Of a stretch of DNA of 42,467 bases, positions 25,310 through 33,803 are shown piece after piece. Numbering within the stretch: position 1 is the first letter of the stretch; each line of letters opens with the position of its first letter. The position numbers and the translations under genes are program-made. Origin of the DNA: a virus; the IMG/VR virus record IMGVR_UViG_3300024432_000030, positions 1 to 42,467 of that record. One strand, written 5' to 3'. The notes beneath the pieces were generated by a model, which was not told the DNA's origin, searched no databases, and saw nothing but the letters and a program-made list of their open reading frames with translations.

Positions 25310-25662
25310 TACATTGCCCACTCAAGGAAGGAATCAGATTCATCCTGGTTCTCAAGCACAACAACCCTGGCTGTAAGCTGCGAGATTCCGATAGTGTTGA
25401 TCAATACCTGGCTGTTGATCGATGCCAGGGCAGAGACCAGTCCGGTAATCGCAGTCTGTGGATGAGCGTTCGCAGCATCTCGACCAGTCAATGCGTTATG
25501 CACTGTCTCAATAGGAGCAACACCACCACCACTACTTCCTGTCGTAGCCTCGACTGTATTGATCCATCGAACCAACTCATCGACGAGCTGACGCATCTTG
25601 TACTGGTCGTATGTCGCGTCAAATTGTGGAAATGATGGCCTACCCACCGCCGCGTCTCCCAT
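25309..25662 (-). CDS. Small structural protein after the tail hub (117 aa)
   Basis: The product begins with a Phe/Tyr/Gln-rich part (FPQFDATYDQYKMRQLVDEL), then a Ser/Gly turn and a helical Ala/Asn-rich segment (GLVSALASINSQVLINTIGI), ending in a short coiled-coil stretch (LTARVVVLENQDE). The helix-turn-helix-rich shape suits a small tail component. Its start lies 23 bases inside the end of the hub gene, so it is translated in another frame from the same mRNA. No family name is recognised. Confidence 0.75.
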   Translation of the reverse strand: MGDAAVGRPSFPQFDATYDQYKMRQLVDELVRWINTVEATTGSSGGGVAPIETVHNALTGRDAANAHPQTAITGLVSALASINSQVLINTIGISQLTARVVVLENQDESDSFLEWAM

Positions 25663-28600
25663 GTGGCCTGACGTTTGCTCGCCAGGTGCCCATGCGCCAA
25701 TCGTCGCCTAGTGCATCGGATTGAATCCGATACGAGATCTGCCTGGCTCTCATCCGCATATCGATGCGCTTGGTAGTCGGTAGAATCGTGAATGGTCCCT
25801 TGGTCACCTCATCACTTGGATCCTGGGGATACTGCCGGCCAGTCAGGATCAAATCAATCGAGCCGACCAGATTCTTGAAGTCCGGGATCATCGAGGCAAT
25901 GTGCATTATGTGTTGGCCGCCTGGCTCAATCTCAGCATCGTAGGTTTCGATGAACGAGTTCATCGGATGCAGGACACCATCTTCGTCAGAGTCATCCACG
26001 CCTGTTTCGTGCAGGAATAACTTGCCGCCCTGGGTAGCGTATGGAGCCAACAGGAAAGCACTGGAATCGTGGAAAGCGGTACGTTCGATCGTCCCATAAT
26101 CCCAGACCAGATCCTTATAGTTGAACTTCACGTATCGAGTATTGGTCTCGGACGACTCATCCGGATAGAGCCACCAGACTTCGGTGAACAGCTTATTGAC
26201 CGAGGCGAATACCTTGAAGCCCTGGGCTCCATTGAGGTCGTCGAATACCTGGTTACGAACATCACAATCCAGCACTCGCAGCACACCGTCATAGATCAGG
26301 AAGTCATCTTCGCCCATGAAGAACACGATGCCATTCACATCGACGCCGGCATTCGGGCCGATAATTGCCACGCTCTGGCCCAGGTGTCTGAGGCTGAAAA
26401 CCAAAGCGCCACCGATAAACTGCATAGCATGAAGCGACTCATCGGTCATGATGATGATGTCACCACGAGACTCGACTGCTGTGACGATCGCTGAGCCCTT
26501 ATCCAGGCGCAGGTCGCCGGCAGTATTGATTGAAGTCGGCACCCAGTCCTGGAAGTTCTCCGAGCTGGACCATCTGATCAGCAGCTTGTCTGGTTCACCA
26601 GGAGCTACTGCGTTTCCTGTTCCTGCCCCGAAGGCAATGACATGCCTGGCTTCCGGAGATACCAGCATCCACTGAATGGTGGCCGGAGCTTCCTCTACCA
26701 GGACAGCACGAGATGTCGTGCCGAGACTCAGATCCCAGTGGAATAAGGCTCCAGCACTCGGCGCGGCCAGCAGGTCTTCACCAAAGTTATCCAGGCTCCA
26801 GATCCTGAGTGCGACAGCAATGCCGGTGACAGTTGATCCAAAGCCGTACAGACCTGCACCATAGGGCCCGGTGCCCCAGCCCTGCACAGTGACATTGCCG
26901 GATGCACCGACATCGATGTCGTACTCGAACAGCACGGTGCCGCCGCCTGAAGCGGTAGCGGTGGCTGGGAAGTCTGCCTCGATGGTGTAGCTGTTGGCAT
27001 CGATCACGGCTCCAATCTGAAATTCACCGTTGAGATCCAGACCACCAACGATTGACGCGCCAGAAAATCGAACAAAGTTTCCTACCGCACCACCATGAGC
27101 CACATCATTCACGGTCACCGTCTGATCACCCAAAACGGTGTCGAATGGATCCGTGAGAATGCCTGTTTGGCGGAGCGGAGTAATGTCGAACAGTGTTCCC
27201 TGGTTTACCAGGTAGAGCTTTACGTCTGTGCCAATAGCAAGCCATCGCTCACCATCGAGATCTACCCAGTCATGCAGGGCCCTGGCAAATCCCAGGAAGC
27301 AGGTTTGTTCTGTTTCAAATTTCGGAGCCACCACGATTGATTCAGCGAAGCCGCTGCCATCCGCATTAGCAATCGTCGTGACTGGCGTGATCGACAGGCT
27401 GCTTGTCGCCGCCTGGTCGCCATTCGCCGTGACCTGCTGAAAGGGGAAGATGTTGACGTTATTGCCATCGGCATCGCATGGCAGGGATTCAGTGAGCCTG
27501 ACTGTCGTCGCGGCTGCGATCGGCGCTGACAGGAAGCGAACCACGTAGCTCAGCTCATTAACGTCATCCACAATGTCCGATGTGGCGCAGTACAAATTGA
27601 TGTTGTTGCCGAGAGCAGGAACAGCAGGCAATCCATTCTGTATCTGGATCGTCGATGTGCCAGCGATGATGTTCGTGACAGTCTTGGTCCAATGGACTCC
27701 GCCACCATCGAGGTCGATCCTGACGATCGTCTGGGCCGTAATGTAGGTGTTGATTGGCTGATCCAGCACCAGGACCTCAGAGCCCACTGTGCCGCCACCG
27801 ATGATCGATGCTCCACCAGCTCCACCGGAAGTGGGGAATGCTGCGGTGGGAGGCGTGATGTTGCCGCCTGTCGGATACCGAGCAACACCTACCGTGATGC
27901 GAACGTCATCAAGGTAGCCATCGAACCAGCCTGCATTGGCCCCACCGCCAGGATCATAAACACCAAGTTTGACGGTTTCAGTAGAATCATTCATCGGCCC
28001 AAAGATTACCGGAGCCTCGAACTCCAGCAGGCCATCGAACCACAGGCTCAATACGCCGCCTGCCGATGCCTGCATGACAAAGTGATACCACTGACCTGTA
28101 TTCGTCGAACCGGCTGGCAATGAGCCTTGCTCAAAGACGCTGGTAGCTTCACCTCTGAATCTGATTGCGCCTCCATCCTGGATAACGCTTACCGCAAATG
28201 CTCGATCAGACGAAGTGCCAATGGACCACTGCGACACCAGCGTCATTTCATCGCCAACAGCAGGGAACGAATTGAAAAATGCCCATCCTTCTATCGTGAA
28301 ATCTCCGGATCCTAAAGAGAAAGCAGGATCATCAGGATATTCCTGGTAGCTGCCAGCGGCTAAAAAGAAGCATGATGCTGAGCCCCACTTCTTCTGTGAG
28401 GTATCAAGTTGGGCACTACCGATGAAGTTCGCACTGAGGGCATTATTCGATTTCTCCGTGTAAACGGTAGCGCCATTAGGACCGTCTTGATCAGCGAGCA
28501 GTGCGACACTGGCGAACGAAGCATCACCAGCACCACCAAATTCAGCCGGATATTCGATGACACACGCATCTCCCAGGGAGGCTGTGACCGCGGCATCGAG

Positions 28601-28969
28601 GTCAAAGATGAAAGCTCCTTCGACTGCTGCTACATCATTGATCGTCCTGGTGCCCCAGACTCCAGTCAGAGATGTACCAAAGAGCCATATCGGATCTCCA
28701 TCGAGAACGCTAAACGTGCCCTCAAGCGGGATCGACGATGCGCCGATGATGTACGTCGCACTCAGGCCAGTGAACTGGCTGTTCGCATTATCTACGTTGC
28801 CAGGCGCAGTACCGATAGGAGCAAGGATCCAGCCGCCCAGCTTTTCAGGCAGGAGCTGGCGAAAGCGAATCCTGTCACCATCCTTGTATCGACCGAAGGC
28901 ACCACGAGCAGTCTCCTCGGTAAGGACACCAGGGCCGATCTCAAGCTCTACTAAATTTCCTCGCGCCAT
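25640..28969 (-). CDS. Tail hub/nozzle-like protein with inserted LamG domain (1109 aa)
   Basis: The N-terminus (about 1-60, ARGAFGRYKDGDRIRFRQ, EKLGGWI) matches the start of large podovirus tail proteins. Residues about 150-375 form an inserted LamG/jelly-roll domain: GDFTIEGWAFFNS, WYHFVMQASAGGVLSLWFDG and YLDDVRITVGVARY. The rest is a beta-rich, propeller-like tail part, with a GPYGAGLYGFG turn, LRIWSLDNFGEDLLA, GALFHWD, IIMTDESLHAMQFIGG and VWWLYPDESSETNTRYVKFN, similar to P22 gp10-like packaged-DNA stabilisation proteins. It should close the tail channel or hold the appendages. The LamG insert may bind surface glycans. It is coupled to the upstream gene by TAATG. Confidence 0.85.
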   Translation of the reverse strand: MARGNLVELEIGPGVLTEETARGAFGRYKDGDRIRFRQLLPEKLGGWILAPIGTAPGNVDNANSQFTGLSATYIIGASSIPLEGTFSVLDGDPIWLFGTSLTGVWGTRTINDVAAVEGAFIFDLDAAVTASLGDACVIEYPAEFGGAGDASFASVALLADQDGPNGATVYTEKSNNALSANFIGSAQLDTSQKKWGSASCFFLAAGSYQEYPDDPAFSLGSGDFTIEGWAFFNSFPAVGDEMTLVSQWSIGTSSDRAFAVSVIQDGGAIRFRGEATSVFEQGSLPAGSTNTGQWYHFVMQASAGGVLSLWFDGLLEFEAPVIFGPMNDSTETVKLGVYDPGGGANAGWFDGYLDDVRITVGVARYPTGGNITPPTAAFPTSGGAGGASIIGGGTVGSEVLVLDQPINTYITAQTIVRIDLDGGGVHWTKTVTNIIAGTSTIQIQNGLPAVPALGNNINLYCATSDIVDDVNELSYVVRFLSAPIAAATTVRLTESLPCDADGNNVNIFPFQQVTANGDQAATSSLSITPVTTIANADGSGFAESIVVAPKFETEQTCFLGFARALHDWVDLDGERWLAIGTDVKLYLVNQGTLFDITPLRQTGILTDPFDTVLGDQTVTVNDVAHGGAVGNFVRFSGASIVGGLDLNGEFQIGAVIDANSYTIEADFPATATASGGGTVLFEYDIDVGASGNVTVQGWGTGPYGAGLYGFGSTVTGIAVALRIWSLDNFGEDLLAAPSAGALFHWDLSLGTTSRAVLVEEAPATIQWMLVSPEARHVIAFGAGTGNAVAPGEPDKLLIRWSSSENFQDWVPTSINTAGDLRLDKGSAIVTAVESRGDIIIMTDESLHAMQFIGGALVFSLRHLGQSVAIIGPNAGVDVNGIVFFMGEDDFLIYDGVLRVLDCDVRNQVFDDLNGAQGFKVFASVNKLFTEVWWLYPDESSETNTRYVKFNYKDLVWDYGTIERTAFHDSSAFLLAPYATQGGKLFLHETGVDDSDEDGVLHPMNSFIETYDAEIEPGGQHIMHIASMIPDFKNLVGSIDLILTGRQYPQDPSDEVTKGPFTILPTTKRIDMRMRARQISYRIQSDALGDDWRMGTWRANVRPHGRRGGG

Positions 28970-29775
28970 TACAGCCCTCGATGAATAATGAACTCAAGCG
29001 GATACTGAGTTACCCGCTGAGACCCTGGTGTGAATTGCCCTCCGGCAGAGGGGTTAATCTGAACCGGGCCGGATCCGGCTATGCGGAACCAGCACTCGAC
29101 CAGGACACCATTCTCCTTTATGCACAGATCGTATTCGTTGAAGTTTGGCCCACTCGGCACCAGGCCAGGATTGACCGGACCTACTGGAACAAAAGTGAAA
29201 AGATTGGTGCTGATGGTCGAATCGATCAGTGGGATCCTGACAACTGTCAAACCACCTTGAGCCGAAAATGTAATCAGGACCTGCGTCTGCCCGGCAGTCG
29301 CATTGCTGATATTGAAAAGCTGACCCTCAAACGGAGCCTCCATCACCAGTGCCGTGTCGCCGGCTGCATCAGTTGGCGCACGAACAATGCTACCGGCCTG
29401 ATCAACGTACACGAATGATTTCTCACCAGGAGGAACGAGTCGTCCTGGATTAACCGAGGTCCTGACCTCTACATCAAACGGTGGATCGGTCTCGTTCGAG
29501 ACAACGTACAACTTTTGCAGCGGAGGAACCGTGATGACCCTGGGCTCACCTGGATTGCCGATCACATGCAAGAACATGGGCCTGGCAGTATCCGAAGATC
29601 CATTCGCCAGGCTCAGCTCAACACTCCCAAACGTGACCTCAAGATCGACTCGACCAGCAATCGCAGCCTCACCCAGGGTAATTACACCATCGTTGTAATT
29701 GTTGCCCCAGATGTTGACGTTTTCCTGGTCGCTCTGCTTGGTCAGGCGCAGTTGGTTAGTGAATGTATCAGCCAT
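28969..29775 (-). CDS. Tail-appendage protein, paralogue 1 of a tandem trio (268 aa)
   Basis: The N-terminal about 135 residues share a clear pattern with the next two upstream genes: an N-terminal helix, WG/N-rich turn, AIAGRVDLEV, a ...RPMFLHVIGNPG..R.ITVP stretch, then KLYVVSNETDP and SFVYVDQAGS. The C-terminal half is different (beta-rich, VLITFSAQGGLTVVRIPL). A constant N-terminus with variable C-terminus is how phages exchange receptor-binding tips on a common attachment domain. It sits directly before the tail hub. The receptor role is inferred. Confidence 0.8.
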   Translation of the reverse strand: MADTFTNQLRLTKQSDQENVNIWGNNYNDGVITLGEAAIAGRVDLEVTFGSVELSLANGSSDTARPMFLHVIGNPGEPRVITVPPLQKLYVVSNETDPPFDVEVRTSVNPGRLVPPGEKSFVYVDQAGSIVRAPTDAAGDTALVMEAPFEGQLFNISNATAGQTQVLITFSAQGGLTVVRIPLIDSTISTNLFTFVPVGPVNPGLVPSGPNFNEYDLCIKENGVLVECWFRIAGSGPVQINPSAGGQFTPGSQRVTQYPLEFIIHRGL

Positions 29776-30611
29776 CAGAAGCCCGACTTGTAGTAGGTTC
29801 TGGTCTCGGTGCGCGGTAGCGTCATGACCGAGTTATCTGGTATTGGTATCAGGAAATCGTCCTTAGAATACTTCCATACGCCAGCCGAAATGGTGAGGCT
29901 CCACTTCTCGACGATCGATGGACTGATCCGCAGATACGTTGGCCAGGATTGTTCAAACGAAGGCAGAGCTTCCGCAGGAAATAAAGCCGGCGTATTCGGG
30001 ATCAGCTCGAACTCCGAGAATGGATTGCCTGGATCTGGAGACATCGTGATGTTAATGAAGTCCTCTATTTGAAACATGATTCTCTCACCCTGGATCGCAT
30101 ACCGATAAGTCACTGTATGTAATGGTGTTGATCCTTCCAGATCGAACGTACCAGTAATCCAGACCGATGGAGCTTCCACAGCATTTTCCAAAAACCTGAT
30201 CGAGAAAACCTCGTCCAATACTTCATCGACGAAAACCACTGCGCGGATCTCTGGCTTCAGAATCACACCTGAGCCAGAGATCGTCTTGAAGGTCACATCA
30301 TCGTCAGCGACATTTTCCACCACGTACATCTTCTGAGTCGGTGGATCCGGCACTGAAATACTCCGCGGCACTCCAGGTGTGCCACTGGCGCGAAGGAACA
30401 TTGGTCGATGGCTATCAGGAAACCCATTATTTGCGCTCAAGATGACATCGCCAGGGCCCACATCGATGTCGAAGATCTGGGCCATAGCCTGATCAATCAG
30501 ATCGGCAACACCATCGTTCAGCCCGGCACTGATCGGTGGTGCCCATTCATCGAGCTTTGCTCCGACCTCTGGTTTGCGGAATCTCAGTCTTGAGGTAAAG
30601 GCATCGATCAT
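29775..30611 (-). CDS. Tail-appendage protein, paralogue 2 of a tandem trio (278 aa)
   Basis: This is a second copy of the same N-terminal scheme: MIDAFTSRLRFRKPEVG, RPMFLRASGTPGVPR, a TQKMYVVENVADDDV stretch and VVFVDEVLDEV. The alignment is weaker than between the other two copies near the first 45 residues. The C-terminal part (YRYAIQGERIMFQIEDFINI, then VEKWSLTISAGVWKYSKDDF) has no visible match in the other two. The stop fuses with the next start as TGATG. It is probably another tail spike or fibre component with its own tip. Confidence 0.8.
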   Translation of the reverse strand: MIDAFTSRLRFRKPEVGAKLDEWAPPISAGLNDGVADLIDQAMAQIFDIDVGPGDVILSANNGFPDSHRPMFLRASGTPGVPRSISVPDPPTQKMYVVENVADDDVTFKTISGSGVILKPEIRAVVFVDEVLDEVFSIRFLENAVEAPSVWITGTFDLEGSTPLHTVTYRYAIQGERIMFQIEDFINITMSPDPGNPFSEFELIPNTPALFPAEALPSFEQSWPTYLRISPSIVEKWSLTISAGVWKYSKDDFLIPIPDNSVMTLPRTETRTYYKSGF

Positions 30612-30614
30612 TGA

Positions 30615-31466
30615 TCAGACTCTTGGGTAATTCGTAAAAAGTGGCTTGTGGTTTTGCGAGATAAATCGAATCGTCCCGCTGATCCAGGGCGCTCCACTGC
30701 ACTTGAAGAACTCGATGCTCAGGCCATCAGCAAAAAAACAGACGTAACAATCGTGGAAAAACGTAACGAAACCATCGTCTTCTGCGATCGTGACTGTCGT
30801 GCAGTGATCGGCAGACGGTGATGGAGAATACTGCGAGCCATCCGCTGTGCCACCAGGGAAGTTGGTTTTGACCCATCGATAGCTTGTGTCATTCACCGTG
30901 ACACCTAAAGGACCTGCGTCAAGAGGGAGCTGAGCAGAGACAACATTGCCCTGCGTTGCGGTAATGAGCCCTGGAAACTGAGCGCCGGCACTTGCGCCGA
31001 TGATTGTTCCTGGTTGTGCTGGCGAATTGAAAGGATCACCCTGTTCAAAGGCTCCTCCTACCGAGCCGATCTGAATGACAGCATCGAGAGCCTGATCAAC
31101 ATACAGAGCAACTTTGTCTCCGATCGCAACTGTCACGCCGGTACTGTTCAGCGTCTTGATCACTGCCGGTCCTGTTGATTGATTTTTAACCAGGTAGAGC
31201 TTCTGCCTGGCAGGAACAATAACTTCCCTCGATACGCCAGGTGTGCCAATGATCACCAACATCATGGCCCTGGATTCATTCGGCGCACCAGGAAAATCTG
31301 TCAGAGTTTGACCCATCGAAGTTACGTCAATATCTGCTCGCCCAGAGATTGCATCATCCACCAGATCCATGAATCCGGTGTTGAGCGTATCGCCCCAGAC
31401 TCCATTAGGATTCTCGCCGGTCTGTTGCAAGACCAGTTGCAGTAGAGGTGTCGCAAGATTAGCCAA
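30615..31466 (-). CDS. Tail-appendage protein, paralogue 3 of a tandem trio (283 aa)
   Basis: The first residues are ANLATPLLQLVLQQTGENPN, then VWGDTLNTGF, DDAISGRADIDV, ESRAMMLVIIGTPGVSR, VPARQKLYLVKNQSTGP and VALYVDQALDAV. This is the same order of motifs as in the two downstream genes. The start codon is TTG at 31466; it is chosen because it aligns with the paralogue starts and no ATG lies near. The C-terminal half (TTVTIAEDDGFVTFFHDCYV, FFADGLSIEFFKC) has several Cys and aromatic residues and is unlike its sisters. It overlaps the upstream gene's end by eight bases. Confidence 0.8.
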   Translation of the reverse strand: MANLATPLLQLVLQQTGENPNGVWGDTLNTGFMDLVDDAISGRADIDVTSMGQTLTDFPGAPNESRAMMLVIIGTPGVSREVIVPARQKLYLVKNQSTGPAVIKTLNSTGVTVAIGDKVALYVDQALDAVIQIGSVGGAFEQGDPFNSPAQPGTIIGASAGAQFPGLITATQGNVVSAQLPLDAGPLGVTVNDTSYRWVKTNFPGGTADGSQYSPSPSADHCTTVTIAEDDGFVTFFHDCYVCFFADGLSIEFFKCSGAPWISGTIRFISQNHKPLFTNYPRV

Positions 31467-31929
31467 CGGATCTCACCATGGCCAAAGCTGGATTCGTTGG
31501 ATCAGGAAAGATGATTGTCAGAGGACCGTTATCTATCACGATCGGCGTTCCGAAGTTGATGATCCACAGGATCTTTCCGACCTGTGGGCCGGCTGTGGTG
31601 TTGTAAATGACTGCTCCCTGGGCTCCTTCATTCGGATTGACGTTTCCCCAGGTAGCGTTCGCAATAAAGATGTCATCGATGTCCATGACCGGACGATCAG
31701 CTCCGCCTGGCGTATAGATGACATTCGTAGTGAGCGCGAAGCCACCTGCGGCGTATCCGGTCCCAACCAGCTCGTTAGTCAGCGCAGACTGGAGATCTGC
31801 TGTCTTGACATCGATGTCGGCCAGGGTCGTGTACATAGCGAAGAACAGCGCATCGTTCTCCGGATCATGCAGCCCGTTGAATAGCTGATCCCGTAGAAAC
31901 TGGAAGTTGGTGCCTGCAACGATGGTCAT
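31459..31929 (-). CDS. Conserved phage structural protein (156 aa)
   Basis: The beta-rich protein has an N-terminal helical part (NFQFLRDQLFNGLHD, DALFFAMYTTLADID) and a conserved-looking core: YAAGGFALTTNVIYTPGGAD, DIDDIFIANATWGN, GAVIYNTTAGPQVGKIL, and a final VRSVG. A similar YxAGGxxL...VxY...AxxDxDDixFanaTw pattern recurs in unnamed tail proteins of podophages. It lies between the adaptor-type gene and the appendage trio and may attach the appendages. The function is not established. Confidence 0.8.
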   Translation of the reverse strand: MTIVAGTNFQFLRDQLFNGLHDPENDALFFAMYTTLADIDVKTADLQSALTNELVGTGYAAGGFALTTNVIYTPGGADRPVMDIDDIFIANATWGNVNPNEGAQGAVIYNTTAGPQVGKILWIINFGTPIVIDNGPLTIIFPDPTNPALAMVRSVG

Positions 31930-32597
31930 ACGACACCTATCGTTCTGGCTGCTTCAAGGACTGGACTGTAATCAGCTCTCCATTGCCTTCTCAGTTCGAG
32001 CCTCCTGGATGTTAGTATTTCACCGTAGCTCGACTTCCATGTTGCGATCTCGCCCTGGTCAGACTTCAACCACTCCTCACTGGCGACCAGGCATGCGTAC
32101 AGCAATATGTCGCCGGCATTCGTGCCCAGCCAGGTGTCCTGATTCGCTGGTGCCAATGACTCAGGGCTCTGGATCTGGCGCAGCTCGAAGGCATAAGTCG
32201 CATCCGCGGCTGGCACCATGAAGAACTCAGTATCGGTGAACTCAGCGTAATACTGAGGCTCTGCCGTGGCGCTCTCATCAGGCTCGAAGTCCAGGCACCA
32301 CTCGTAGCTCCTGCGTTCCAGGTAGCGCCTGAGACCGCCGCCACCGGAGTCTCGTAGGTGAAGGGACCTGGTGCCTTGCCAGTTCAATGGTTTGATTGCC
32401 TGGACGAACTGGCCGCTCGTGAGCGCCCCTGTGACCACTACGTCAAAGATCTCGAAGTTGAGATCTGTGGCAAGGCGACTTTCACCCATCTTTACCAGGG
32501 TCGGAAGATCGCCAGTGAACTCAGCAGCACCTTCCTCCAACCAGGTTCCGAGTGCAGCAATGAGCTGGTCGTATGTGAATGATACCGATGTAGCCAT
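31926..32597 (-). CDS. Phage adaptor protein (head-tail connector, DUF6682-like)
   Basis: The 223-residue protein carries the adaptor-family pattern: FTGDLPTLVKMGESRLATDL near the N-terminus, LRRYLERRSYEW, PQYYAEFTDTEFFMVP, FELRQIQSPESLAPANQDTW, then AGDILLYACLVASEEWLKS and a helical end. I recall this as the phage adaptor family (DUF6682). Such proteins stack below the portal to join head and tail. The ribosome site GAGGATTTAAT precedes the ATG at 32597. Exact ring position is inferred. Confidence 0.85.
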   Translation of the reverse strand: MATSVSFTYDQLIAALGTWLEEGAAEFTGDLPTLVKMGESRLATDLNFEIFDVVVTGALTSGQFVQAIKPLNWQGTRSLHLRDSGGGGLRRYLERRSYEWCLDFEPDESATAEPQYYAEFTDTEFFMVPAADATYAFELRQIQSPESLAPANQDTWLGTNAGDILLYACLVASEEWLKSDQGEIATWKSSYGEILTSRRLELRRQWRADYSPVLEAARTIGVV

Positions 32598-32606
32598 ATT
32601 AAATCC

Positions 32607-33800
32607 TCACGGAGTTCCTAATCGGAACCATGCCATTCTCCGTAGATTTTGATCACCTTCAATAAAGATGTCCTGATTACTTGGCCGCACATTGATTCCT
32701 CTTGGAATCGATAACGATGCTGCTGCTATGGCTGGCCCAATCGTGTAGTTCGTCATTGTCGTAATGTCGAACGCGACGGTGAGATTCCACGAGACCAAGT
32801 TCTGACCCTGCATTGCGTACATCACAGTACCATCTGTCGAAAAGGCAATGGTGCGTACATTATTGGCATCAGGGAACATATCAAAAGACGCGACAAACCC
32901 TGAACCAAGCGATACGGGATCAAAGGGTATCGTGGCAACGTATTTAAGAATGGTCGAAGTTCCAGCAGGTATCGCGCCTGTGTAATGCACCCAACACGTT
33001 AGACCGTCTGCGCTCCAGATATGATCTAACGGACCACCAGCTCCACCTGGACCGAAATTTTTGAAGGTCGATGCCCCAAGAACCGTCAGATCCCATGGAG
33101 TGGCTGATTGATCCCAGACGATGATCCTGAATGCTGTCGATGGAACTCGCGTACATATCGACATTTTCGTTCCATCTGGTGACCACCAGATGCTGCGATT
33201 ATTTGTTATTGCACCAGTGGTAACTCGATTCGTCCAACCAGGTGTACATGACCAGGCCGGAGACACATCGTTTTGTGCTGCCACTGAATTTTGCATGGTC
33301 GTGTAACATCTGGTGCCATCGGGCTTCCAGAAAGCATCCAGCCTGAAAGGAGCGCCACCAGGTTCTGCATTGTTGCAGAGTTCAGCTTCAGTTGAGCCAT
33401 AGTCGCTTGCTTTAGTTCCTGCCGGTGGAGGAGGTATCGGCGTAAAGTCACTCGTCACCTGACCCAGGGAGTAACCGAATGGCAGGGCTGCACTTCCAGA
33501 GCCCAGGCCCAGGGTCACACCGAATCCTCCGCCAGGAACGGTATCTACCGCAGGAGCGCCACCAAGTAAAATCGAGGCACCGATCTGATCTCGTTCAGGA
33601 GCTGGCCTGAATAACGAAGTTGGATCCCTGACACTGGGTAGAGATTCTTGGGGATGCTTAGGTTCGTACCACTCAGGATCGACGATCAGATTCGGATAGT
33701 ATCCATCCGCAACCATATTTCGGAGCAACATCTTGCGTCCGGAACGGGCACATTCTCCGACAGCCCATTTGCCTTTCGCCCATGCAGCCCCGATAGCCAT
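32607..33800 (-). CDS. Virion protein with degenerate zinc-ribbon start and beta-propeller C-terminus (397 aa)
   Basis: The start (VGECARSGRKMLLRNMVADG, then VDPEWYEPKHPQESLPSVRD) resembles the zinc-ribbon-type N-terminus of a common phage structural family, but only one Cys of the metal set remains. A Gly/Pro linker follows. From about 150 the chain has repeated WSPDG-type blades: FWKPDGTRCYTTMQ, SIWWSPDGTKMSICTR, HIWSADGLTCWVHY and AFSTDGTVMYAMQGQNLVSW. This is a beta-propeller layout with about five or six blades. A carbohydrate-binding or tail-tip role is inferred. Confidence 0.8.
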   Translation of the reverse strand: MAIGAAWAKGKWAVGECARSGRKMLLRNMVADGYYPNLIVDPEWYEPKHPQESLPSVRDPTSLFRPAPERDQIGASILLGGAPAVDTVPGGGFGVTLGLGSGSAALPFGYSLGQVTSDFTPIPPPPAGTKASDYGSTEAELCNNAEPGGAPFRLDAFWKPDGTRCYTTMQNSVAAQNDVSPAWSCTPGWTNRVTTGAITNNRSIWWSPDGTKMSICTRVPSTAFRIIVWDQSATPWDLTVLGASTFKNFGPGGAGGPLDHIWSADGLTCWVHYTGAIPAGTSTILKYVATIPFDPVSLGSGFVASFDMFPDANNVRTIAFSTDGTVMYAMQGQNLVSWNLTVAFDITTMTNYTIGPAIAAASLSIPRGINVRPSNQDIFIEGDQNLRRMAWFRLGTP

Positions 33801-33803
33801 CGC

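Noticed and set aside
28409-28954. Plus-strand frame of 181 codons opposite the tail hub
   Set aside because: Conserved hub motifs lie on the other strand, and the frame shows no recognisable domain.
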